From Acidimicrobiales bacterium (lineage in GTDB: Bacteria; Actinomycetota; Acidimicrobiia; Acidimicrobiales; Bog-793), in the NCBI GenBank assembly GCA_030037405.1, contig JASHRK010000253.1, forward strand, positions 1 through 5,343: a DNA stretch of 5,343 bases. Reading direction: 5' to 3'. Below the pieces are notes generated by a model that saw only the letters and a list, made by a program, of their open reading frames with translations, was not told the origin of the DNA and did no database searches. The stretch's first letter is position 1; the number at the start of each line of letters is the position of its first letter. Both the position numbers and the translations under genes were made by a program. Positions 1-5,343 of this stretch are shown here, one piece after another.

Positions 1-1594
1 AGCGCGAAGCGTCGATCGCCGTGACAAGGTTGCGAGCCGAGAGATCGGCGAAACCCTCCAACCCGAGGAGGTCCGGCTCGGCGAGACGGTAGATGTCGGC
101 GGCGTCATTCACGAGGCCTGCCTCGACGAGCTGCCAGACCCGCCGCTCGCCGAGACCCTCGATGTCCATGGCCCCACGCGAGGCGAAGTGGGCGATGCGC
201 TGGAGCCGCTGGCCCGGGCATTCGAGGTTGACGCAGTAGGTGTCCGCCTCATCCTCGAGGCGGACGAGAGACCCGCCACAGATGGGACAACGCTCGGGGA
301 ACCGCCAGGGGGCGAGACCGGGAGCTCGCTCCGCGAGCACGGGCCCGACCACCTCGGGGATCACGTCCCCGGCCTTTCGCACCACGACGAGGTCACCCTC
401 TCGCACGTCCTTCAGGGCGACCTGGTCCTCGTTGTGAAGGCTGGCGAGAGAGACGGTCGATCCACCCACCTTGACCGGCGTGAGCTTGGCGAACGGGGTC
501 GCCCGCCCCGTGCGCCCGATCGACACGAGGATCGCCTCGAGGCGGGTCGTGCGCTCCTCGGGGGGGAACTTGTAGGCCACGGCCCACCTCGGCGCGTGGG
601 ACGTGGCGCCGAGCCGGCCGTAGAGGGAGAGGTCGTCGAGCTTCACGACTACGCCGTCGATCTCGTAGCCGAGCCCGTGGCGCCTCGACTCGAGCTCCTT
701 GCAGTAGCGGTACACCGCCTCGAGCCCCTTCACCCTCTCGGTCTCGCCGTTCACGGGCAGCCCTGCGCTCCTCAGCAGCTCGAGGGAGTGGCTGTGGCGC
801 CCGCCGGCGCCCGCCTCGCCGCCGTCGACGTCGCTCACGACCTGGTAGGCGAAGATCGCGAGGGCTCGGCCGGCCGTGACCTTGGCATCGCGCTGGCGAA
901 GCGACCCGGCCGCGGCGTTGCGCGGGTTGGCGAAAAGGCGCTCGCCGGCATCCTCCTGCCTGGCGTTCAGCTCCTCGAAGGCCGATATCGGCAGGTACAC
1001 CTCGCCTCTCACGTCGATCTCGTCGGGGAGCTCCGATGCGTCTACGGCGAGCACGAGCGGCACCGACTCGATCGTGCGCACGTTCTCGGTGACGTCCTCG
1101 CCTACGCGGCCGTCGCCTCGTGTCGCGGCGCGGGCGTAGCGTCCCGCCGCGTAGGTGATGGAGATGGAGAGCCCGTCGATCTTCGGCTCGCAGACGAATT
1201 CGAGCTCCTCAGCCTCCTCCCCGAGGCCGAGGAGGCGCTTCGTGCGGGCCCCCCAGGCCTCGAGGTCCTCGTGGCTGACGACCTTGTCGAGGCTCATCAT
1301 CGGGACGCGGTGGGGAGCAGGCGAGAAGAGGACCGAGGCCGGAGCACCCACCGTGAGCGTGGGCGAGTCAGGCGTGACGAGCTCGGGATGGGCCGCCTCG
1401 AGGGCGGCGAGCTCGTCGACGAGAGCGTCGTAGTCGGCGTCGGGGATCTCGGGAGCGTCGTCCTGGTGGTAGAGGCGGGCGTGATAGGCGATGAGATCGC
1501 GCAGCTCGGCCGCTCGCTCCGCCTCGCTTGGGCCCGCGTCGCTTGGGCCGGGCCGCCCGGTGGCGCTCTCGCCCGGCCCCTCCGCCTCGCTCAC
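1..1594 (-). CDS. ligA: NAD-dependent DNA ligase LigA (C-terminus cut by window edge)
   Basis: LigA seals nicks with 5'-phosphate and 3'-OH ends in duplex DNA, using NAD+ to adenylate an active-site lysine; it joins Okazaki fragments and completes repair in the cytoplasm. About 531 codons are visible and no stop is reached, so the gene continues past base 1. In order: a poorly conserved tail (about 1-26), the NAD-binding Ia region with a DADYDALVDEL segment (52-62), the adenylation domain with catalytic Lys138 in CEPKIDG (135-141), the DGVVVK motif (313-318), AYKFPPEE (340-347), an OB-fold (about 350-425), a four-cysteine zinc finger (Cys436, 439, 454, 459) and the start of the helix-hairpin-helix domain. 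The rest of that domain and the BRCT domain lie outside; full-length family members are about 670-700 residues. The GTG start at 1594 overlaps the mnmA TGA as GTGA, with a purine-rich GAGGGG just upstream. The seven-C run near 570 keeps the frame intact. Family assignment is very secure. Confidence 0.97.
   Translation of the reverse strand, partial: MSEAEGPGESATGRPGPSDAGPSEAERAAELRDLIAYHARLYHQDDAPEIPDADYDALVDELAALEAAHPELVTPDSPTLTVGAPASVLFSPAPHRVPMMSLDKVVSHEDLEAWGARTKRLLGLGEEAEELEFVCEPKIDGLSISITYAAGRYARAATRGDGRVGEDVTENVRTIESVPLVLAVDASELPDEIDVRGEVYLPISAFEELNARQEDAGERLFANPRNAAAGSLRQRDAKVTAGRALAIFAYQVVSDVDGGEAGAGGRHSHSLELLRSAGLPVNGETERVKGLEAVYRYCKELESRRHGLGYEIDGVVVKLDDLSLYGRLGATSHAPRWAVAYKFPPEERTTRLEAILVSIGRTGRATPFAKLTPVKVGGSTVSLASLHNEDQVALKDVREGDLVVVRKAGDVIPEVVGPVLAERAPGLAPWRFPERCPICGGSLVRLEDEADTYCVNLECPGQRLQRIAHFASRGAMDIEGLGERRVWQLVEAGLVNDAADIYRLAEPDLLGLEGFADLSARNLVTAIDASR
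1517..1591 (-). repeat. short in-frame repeats in the 5' end of ligA
   Basis: Two kinds of short direct repeat lie in the first 26 codons of ligA. A 12-base unit (CTCCGCCTCGCT on the plus strand) occurs at 1517-1528 and 1580-1591, coding Ser-Glu-Ala-Glu at residues 2-5 and again at 23-26, exactly 63 bases apart. Between them an 11-base unit (TCGCTTGGGCC) occurs at 1524-1534 and 1539-1549, a 15-base period giving GPSDA and GPSEA in the protein. All spacings are multiples of three, so the frame is kept. This looks like local duplication that lengthened a disordered N-terminal tail. Confidence 0.6.
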
Positions 1595-2664
1595 GCCGCC
1601 CCTCGCATCGGGAGGGAGGCCACCCCCGCCCCGAGGACCTCCTCACCCGTCTCGCCGTCGTAGAGGGCGACCGTCTGACCAGGCGCCACAGACCTGAGCG
1701 GGCCGAGAGGGCGCACCCCCCCGATCGTCGTCTCGGCCGGGGCGAGGCCACCGTGGGCGCTCACCTGGACGAGGACCCTCGTCCCCGGATCGACGGGCGC
1801 CACGGTCCAGGACCGGTGCTCGAGCGGGAGCTCCCCCTCGCACAGGGCCTGCTCGGGCCCGACGACGACGCGGCGGGCAGCCACGTCGACCTCGAGGACG
1901 AACCTGCGCCCATCGACAGCCACGTTGAGCCCGCGCCGCTGGCCTACGGTCACGAGCTCGACGGCTGCGACCTCACCGAGTGCTGCTCCCGTCCTGGCCT
2001 CGACGACGACGCCGGGGTGCAGCTCCATCCGGGACTCGAGAAAGCGCCTCCGAGCAGCGGCACCGGCGCCACCTGCGACGAAGCAGACGTCCTGGCTGTC
2101 GGCTTTGGCCGCCGTCGGGAGCCTGAGAGTCGTGGCGAGGGAGCGCACCTCGGCCTTCGTCAGCTCGCCGACGGGAAGAAACAGGCGCTCGAGAGCCGGC
2201 GGGGTGAGGCAGGAGAGCACGTAGGACTGGTCCTTGCGGGCGTCGAGACCCCTTCGCAGGCGAGGCGTGCCGCTCGCGTCCCGCCTGACCCGGGCGTGGT
2301 GGCCCGTAGCGACGAGGTCGAAGCCAAGCCTCCCCGCCCGCTCGAGAAGGCTGTCGAACTTGAGATGGCGATTGCACTCGATGCAGGGGTTGGGCGTGGC
2401 GCCCGAGGCATGGGCGCGCACGTACGGCTCGACGACGTGGCGGTCGAACTCCTCAGTGAAGTTGAAGACGTGGTGGTCGATGCCGAGCCGGTTCGCCACC
2501 CGGCGGGCGTCCTCCACGTCCGAGACCGAGCAGCAACCGGAGTCGGAGCGACCGCCCCAGAGCTTCATAGTCGCACCCACGACATCGTGGCCGGCCTCGA
2601 GGGCGAGGGCGGCGGCGACAGAGGAGTCGACGCCGCCCGAGAGCGCGACGAGGACGCGAGCCAT
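1591..2664 (-). CDS. mnmA: tRNA-specific 2-thiouridylase MnmA (TrmU)
   Basis: MnmA activates U34 of tRNA(Lys/Glu/Gln) with ATP and replaces the C2 oxygen with sulfur, giving the s2U part of modified wobble uridines; it acts in the cytoplasm and takes sulfur from a persulfide carrier or directly from a desulfurase. The 357-residue product is close to the usual 350-370. Visible motifs: the PP-loop ATP-binding SGGVDSS (9-15), a GCC pair (Cys44-45) in an actinobacterial-type segment, NPCIECNRHLKF (92-103) with Cys97 as the likely catalytic cysteine, TGHHAR (120-125), KDQSYVL (144-150) and DSQDVCFV (189-196) with Cys194 as the likely persulfide-bearing partner. The C-terminal part (about 210-357) fits the beta-barrel domains. 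The ATG lies 24 bases after the desulfurase stop, with no strong Shine-Dalgarno, consistent with co-expression. Its stop overlaps the ligA GTG. Both catalytic cysteines are present and the gene looks intact. Confidence 0.97.
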   Translation of the reverse strand: MARVLVALSGGVDSSVAAALALEAGHDVVGATMKLWGGRSDSGCCSVSDVEDARRVANRLGIDHHVFNFTEEFDRHVVEPYVRAHASGATPNPCIECNRHLKFDSLLERAGRLGFDLVATGHHARVRRDASGTPRLRRGLDARKDQSYVLSCLTPPALERLFLPVGELTKAEVRSLATTLRLPTAAKADSQDVCFVAGGAGAAARRRFLESRMELHPGVVVEARTGAALGEVAAVELVTVGQRRGLNVAVDGRRFVLEVDVAARRVVVGPEQALCEGELPLEHRSWTVAPVDPGTRVLVQVSAHGGLAPAETTIGGVRPLGPLRSVAPGQTVALYDGETGEEVLGAGVASLPMRGAA

Positions 2665-2688
2665 GGGAGAAAGTCTCGCAGATGCCTG

Positions 2689-3840
2689 TCACAGTCCCGC
2701 CCGCAGCTTGTCGACGGCGCCGGCGAAGGCCGCGACGGCGGCGTCCACCTCGTCGCAGGTCGTCGAGCGCCCGAGAGAGAACCTGACGTGCCCCCTCGCC
2801 TCGGCTGGCGGGATCCCCATTGCGAGAAGGACGGGGCTCGGATCGAGGGCGCCCGAGGCACAGGCGGCGCCTGCCGAGGCGGCGACCCCGGCCTGGTCGA
2901 GCAAGAGGAGAAGCTCCTCCGCCTCGACCCCCGGAACGCCTACGTTGACGATCGAGCCGAGCCGCTCGCCCTCCTCGAGCGCCGGGCGGGCGTCGGCGAC
3001 GGCCTCGAGGATGCCCTCGAGCAGGCGGGCAGAGAGCTCGGCGACACGGAGGGAGGTCTCGGCGCGCTCGGCGAGCGCCAGCTCGGCGGCCCTGGCGAAG
3101 CCGACGATCCCGGCCACGTTCTCCGTGCCCGCCCGGAGCTCTCGCTCCTGGGGGCCGCCACGAAGCACCGGCGAGAGGCGCTCCCGGGCACGGTTCCGGA
3201 CGACGAGGGCGCCTACTCCCTTCGGTCCCCCGATCTTGTGGGCCGAGTAGGCGACGAGGTCGGCGGGCGCCGTCTCCTGCGCGACATCGAGCCATCCGAG
3301 CGCCTGCACGGCGTCGGTGTGGAAGAGGGCGCCCGGGGCGCTCTCGGCCACGAGGCGGCCGACCTCGGCCACCGGCTCGAGGACACCGGTCTCGTTGTTG
3401 GCCGTCATGATCGAGACGAGCACGACGCGCTCCCTCTCCTCGCGGAGCAGGGACTCGAGCCGGTCGAGGTCGACGACCCCCCTCCGGTCCACCGGGAGCG
3501 CGACGCCGCCGAGATGCCGCAGCGGCTCGAGCACGCCGGGATGCTCGACGCCCGAGCAGCACAAGAGGGCCTGCCCCCGCCTCTCGGCGGCACCGAGGGC
3601 GGCTCCCGTAACAGCCAGGTTGTCCGCCTCGGTCCCGCCGCTCGTGAAGACGATCTCGCCCGGTTGGCACCCGAGGACGTCGCCGAGCCGCTCCCTTGCG
3701 TCGTCGAGCGCCCGGCGGGCCGAACGGGCGAGGGCGTGCACTCCAGAGGGGTTGCCGAACTCCTCTCCGAGATAGGGGGTCATCGCCTCGAGCACCTCGC
3801 CACGGACCGGCGTCGTCGCCGCATGGTCGAGGTAGATCAC
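2689..3840 (-). CDS. iscS: cysteine desulfurase, IscS/NifS family (class V aminotransferase fold)
   Basis: This PLP enzyme removes sulfur from L-cysteine, giving alanine and an enzyme persulfide that feeds tRNA thiolation and possibly Fe-S assembly. The 383 residues span a full domain. Visible motifs: YLDHAATTP (3-11), TSGGTEADNLA (66-76), EHPGVLEPL (99-107) with His100 as the likely PLP-stacking residue, NNETG (148-152), HTDAVQ (174-179) with Asp176 for the pyridine nitrogen, YSAHKIGGPKGVG (198-210) with Lys202 as Schiff-base lysine, RAGTENV (236-242), and GAACASG (324-330) with Cys327 as persulfide cysteine. The short cysteine loop points to group I (IscS/NifS) rather than SufS. There is no obvious C-terminal extension of the E. 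coli IscS type, which holds the IscU-docking tail. It lies directly upstream of mnmA, as in Mycobacterium tuberculosis (Rv3025c/Rv3024c), so thiolation is its most likely role. The GTG start at 3840 overlaps the upstream stop as GTGA; no good Shine-Dalgarno is seen, so translational coupling is likely. The symbol is by family; a dedicated YrvO-type name could also fit. Confidence 0.95.
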   Translation of the reverse strand: MIYLDHAATTPVRGEVLEAMTPYLGEEFGNPSGVHALARSARRALDDARERLGDVLGCQPGEIVFTSGGTEADNLAVTGAALGAAERRGQALLCCSGVEHPGVLEPLRHLGGVALPVDRRGVVDLDRLESLLREERERVVLVSIMTANNETGVLEPVAEVGRLVAESAPGALFHTDAVQALGWLDVAQETAPADLVAYSAHKIGGPKGVGALVVRNRARERLSPVLRGGPQERELRAGTENVAGIVGFARAAELALAERAETSLRVAELSARLLEGILEAVADARPALEEGERLGSIVNVGVPGVEAEELLLLLDQAGVAASAGAACASGALDPSPVLLAMGIPPAEARGHVRFSLGRSTTCDEVDAAVAAFAGAVDKLRAGL

Positions 3841-5063
3841 CCGGCGTCAGCCCCCGAGGCTCCGCCGGGTGGTGGCGTCGTGGGGAGACCGGGGCAGTCG
3901 CCGCCCGGCGGTGAGCCCGTGAAGGCGGTGACCGTCGGTGCCACCGAGGAGACCCCGTCCACCGAGCCCGCCGACTCGACCGAGCGCACCGAGAGCCCTC
4001 GCGAACGCCAACCGAGCTCCAGCTCGAAGAAGTCCGTCGTGACCCTTTCGACTACTGCGGCATAGGGAGGAACCCCCGTGTAAGGAGCGAGATGGCTGGC
4101 GCCCGTGAGGGTCTCGAAGAGATGCAGGGGGGCGCCTTCGAGCTCGGAGAAGAGGTCGGCGGCATCCTGTGCTCCGTTGCAGGTGTCCGCGGCGCTCTGG
4201 ACCTGCAGGAGATCGGGCGACGCTCTCGTGGCCCGCTCGGTGTCCGCGACGCCCCCGGGCCCTTCGTCGAGCGCCTGGCCGGAGAGGACGGCGACGGCCT
4301 TCGGCTTGTGGGCGAGCGAAGCCCATGTCGCCGCGTAGGCCGAACCGTAGGCGAGAGCGGCCACGGCGTCGCCCCCGTCGCTCTGGCCGGCGAGCGCCGT
4401 CTTGTCCAGGTTGCCTATCCCTGCGAGGAGCGAACCTGAGTCTCTGGCGTCGAGGCGTGCGAACCTCGCCATCACGTAGGCGACGTCGACGGGCTCGTTC
4501 GGGAGGTCGTCCTCGGCGTTCATGCCGTCTTGAGAGTAGGGACCGCCGACCGAGACGACCGTCGCCGTGTTCTCGTCGGGAAAGATCGGCGACACGACGA
4601 CGAAGCCGTCCCGCACCCAGGCGTCGAGCAGCTGCTCGTAGTAGGAGGGCTCGAGGTCGTAGCCGTGGGCGAAGAAGATGACGGGGAACGGACCGTCGGC
4701 CGTCGCCGGCCTCGCATCCTCCGTCTCTTCCGAGGCCTTGCCCCGAAGCGTCGGGTAGCGGATCTCTGTCGTGAGCTTGCGGCCAGGGATGGGCGGCCCG
4801 TCTGGATCTGCCGGGTTGAGCGTGGTACGGGAGTGATCGACCCAGTCGAAGGTCACGATGCCGACGTGGTAGCGGGCGGGACGGGTGGGCCTCGTCGTCG
4901 TGGTGGAGCTGGAGGCGGGAGGTCCTGTCGAGGTCGTGCTGTCCTTTGCCACGTCGGTCGGCCCCGAGCAGGCTGAGATGCCCGCGGCGAGGAGCGCCGT
5001 CGACAGGAGGAAGGCGAGGCGGCGACGCTTGGCGCCGCCTCGTGATGGTTCCGGCGGCGTCAC
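3837..5063 (-). CDS. predicted lipoprotein alpha/beta hydrolase (dienelactone hydrolase/PAF-acetylhydrolase-like)
   Basis: A predicted exported, membrane-anchored serine hydrolase of 408 residues; the substrate is unknown, probably an ester. From the GTG at 5063 it has a positive N-region (KRRR, 12-15), a hydrophobic core (16-28) and a lipobox ISAC with lipidated Cys32. A Ser/Thr/Pro linker follows (about 41-63), then the hydrolase fold: VGIVTFDWVD (67-76), EIRYPTLRG (100-108), the oxyanion-hole segment FFAHGYD (130-136), and the nucleophile elbow GQSDGG (226-231) with Ser228. Asp293 in SAADTC and His324 in GASHLAPY are the likely remaining triad members. The region after about 350 is low in recognisable structure and ends in a Gly/Pro-rich tail. 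An in-frame TTG at 5105 would add 14 residues before the signal peptide, but the GTG leaves a normal-length signal. An earlier in-frame start at 5288 would overlap the upstream gene and bury the signal peptide, so it is rejected. The stop shares GTGA with the desulfurase start. The fold is secure, the substrate is not. Confidence 0.88.
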   Translation of the reverse strand: MTPPEPSRGGAKRRRLAFLLSTALLAAGISACSGPTDVAKDSTTSTGPPASSSTTTTRPTRPARYHVGIVTFDWVDHSRTTLNPADPDGPPIPGRKLTTEIRYPTLRGKASEETEDARPATADGPFPVIFFAHGYDLEPSYYEQLLDAWVRDGFVVVSPIFPDENTATVVSVGGPYSQDGMNAEDDLPNEPVDVAYVMARFARLDARDSGSLLAGIGNLDKTALAGQSDGGDAVAALAYGSAYAATWASLAHKPKAVAVLSGQALDEGPGGVADTERATRASPDLLQVQSAADTCNGAQDAADLFSELEGAPLHLFETLTGASHLAPYTGVPPYAAVVERVTTDFFELELGWRSRGLSVRSVESAGSVDGVSSVAPTVTAFTGSPPGGDCPGLPTTPPPGGASGADAG

Positions 5064-5105
5064 GGCCTGCCAATCTACCGATGAAGTCGTGAGCGCCTGT
5101 GTCAA
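5061..5105 (-). promoter_or_regulatory. possible leaderless promoter for the hydrolase-iscS-mnmA-ligA unit
   Basis: In the 53-base gap before the hydrolase, the minus strand has TAGATT (5077-5072), which fits the actinobacterial -10 pattern TANNNT, with 8 bases between it and the GTG start (5063). That spacing would put the transcription start on or next to the start codon, giving a leaderless mRNA, a common arrangement in actinobacteria. A perfect TTGACA lies upstream (5105-5100), but the spacer is 22 bases, longer than the usual 16-19, so it may be chance. The only ribosome-binding candidate is a weak GGCAGG about 2 bases from the GTG, which is too close to work well. Inferred from short motifs only. 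Confidence 0.35.
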
Positions 5106-5116
5106 GCCCGCTCGCG

Positions 5117-5343
5117 TCAGGAGCCCGGCTGCCAGATCATGAGCGTCAACGCGATGACGAAGCAGATGGAGACGACGGCGCTCGCCGATTCCATGCGGCG
5201 GCAGGCCTGCCGGAACTCTGCCAGCCTGCCGGGCTCGCCGGACCGGACGGCTGCGAGGGCTTGTTGAGCGGCCCGTTCCGCCGGCCATCCCGTGGACGTC
5301 ACGACGCCGACAGCCACGGCCCAGAGGGCGAGGCCGAGCCAGG
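5117..5343 (-). CDS. C-terminal end of a small integral membrane protein (possibly DUF2269-like)
   Basis: Only the last 74 codons are in the window; the reading frame is open to the edge, so the start lies outside. The visible part has a hydrophobic segment (WLGLALWAVAVGVV, fragment residues 1-14), a polar loop rich in Ala, Arg and Glu (about 15-52) with a short amphipathic stretch EFRQACRRMESA, and a second hydrophobic helix (about 53-70) ending in IWQPGS just before the stop. This two-helix end with a charged connector and a short W/K-x-P-type tail resembles the C-terminus of DUF2269-type predicted four-helix membrane proteins, but that match is from memory of the family pattern and is tentative. 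An internal GTG at 5317 could give a 66-residue product but would cut the first helix, so a longer gene is preferred. It ends 53 bases before the hydrolase and may or may not share its transcript. No function can be assigned. Confidence 0.7.
   Translation of the reverse strand, partial: WLGLALWAVAVGVVTSTGWPAERAAQQALAAVRSGEPGRLAEFRQACRRMESASAVVSICFVIALTLMIWQPGS

Noticed and set aside
541..590. Possible frameshift in ligA at a run of seven Gs (C on the coding strand).
   Set aside because: Reading through seven C gives AYKFPPEER in frame, matching the family, with the OB-fold and zinc finger continuing in the same frame.
188..1663. A 491-codon open frame on the plus strand opposite ligA.
   Set aside because: It is again in codon register with ligA and open for the same codon-usage reason; the ligA frame shows Lys138, the zinc finger and all the domain motifs.
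2453..3670. A 405-codon minus-strand frame across the desulfurase and the 5' end of mnmA.
   Set aside because: Arg/Gly-rich shadow translation without motifs, overlapping two well-supported genes in a different frame.
1528..4065. An 845-codon open frame on the plus strand across mnmA and the desulfurase.
   Set aside because: It is in exact codon register opposite both genes (their codon boundaries coincide, and the 24-base gap is a multiple of three). Antisense stops there would need TTA, CTA or TCA codons in the sense genes, which are rare in such high-GC coding DNA. The translation has no recognisable domain, while the sense strand has all catalytic motifs.
3847..5073. A 408-codon minus-strand frame overlapping the lipoprotein hydrolase, starting at a TTG.
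   Set aside because: It is an out-of-frame shadow with an Arg-rich, low-complexity translation. The competing frame has the signal peptide, lipobox and GQSDGG elbow.
5064..5116. A terminator between the membrane-protein gene and the hydrolase.
   Set aside because: I found no GC-rich hairpin followed by a T run in this gap, so whether the two genes share a transcript is unresolved.
5064..5288. Extension of the hydrolase to an in-frame start at 5288.
   Set aside because: It would overlap the upstream membrane-protein gene almost entirely and place the lipoprotein signal about 75 residues inside the protein.

Overview
This window is high-GC bacterial DNA. It carries five genes, all read from the minus strand, so transcription runs from high to low coordinates. 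The gene order (cysteine desulfurase, MnmA, LigA), the GTG starts, the strong G/C bias at third codon positions, the MnmA CC signature and the Ser/Thr-rich linker of the secreted lipoprotein all suggest an actinobacterium. Acidimicrobiia or a related lineage is a reasonable guess, but this is inferred from style and gene order, not from a marker comparison.

Layout in transcription order: (1) 5343-5117, the C-terminal end of a small integral membrane protein cut by the window edge; (2) a 53-base gap with a possible leaderless promoter; (3) 5063-3837, a lipoprotein alpha/beta hydrolase with lipobox, GxSxG nucleophile elbow and an apparent Ser-Asp-His triad; (4) 3840-2689, a PLP-dependent cysteine desulfurase of the IscS/NifS family; (5) 2664-1591, MnmA, the tRNA 2-thiouridylase; (6) 1594-1, NAD-dependent DNA ligase LigA, complete at its N-terminus and cut in the helix-hairpin-helix region. 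There is no gene-free stretch above 300 bases, and I see no RNA gene, mobile element or CRISPR array.

How they work together: the desulfurase takes sulfur from cysteine as a persulfide and MnmA uses that sulfur to thiolate U34 of tRNAs, so these adjacent genes form a functional pair. LigA has a separate job in DNA replication and repair but follows in the same order as in mycobacteria. The genes from the hydrolase to ligA look like one transcription unit: hydrolase/desulfurase and mnmA/ligA each share a GTGA stop/start overlap, and desulfurase and mnmA are 24 bases apart. The hydrolase is the unexpected member, since a surface lipoprotein has no obvious link to tRNA thiolation or DNA ligation.

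Overall this is mostly a housekeeping region. I found no convincing sign of a new biological system. The points worth a second look are the lipoprotein hydrolase coupled to the desulfurase, a possible leaderless promoter, and a repeat-bearing N-terminal extension on LigA.
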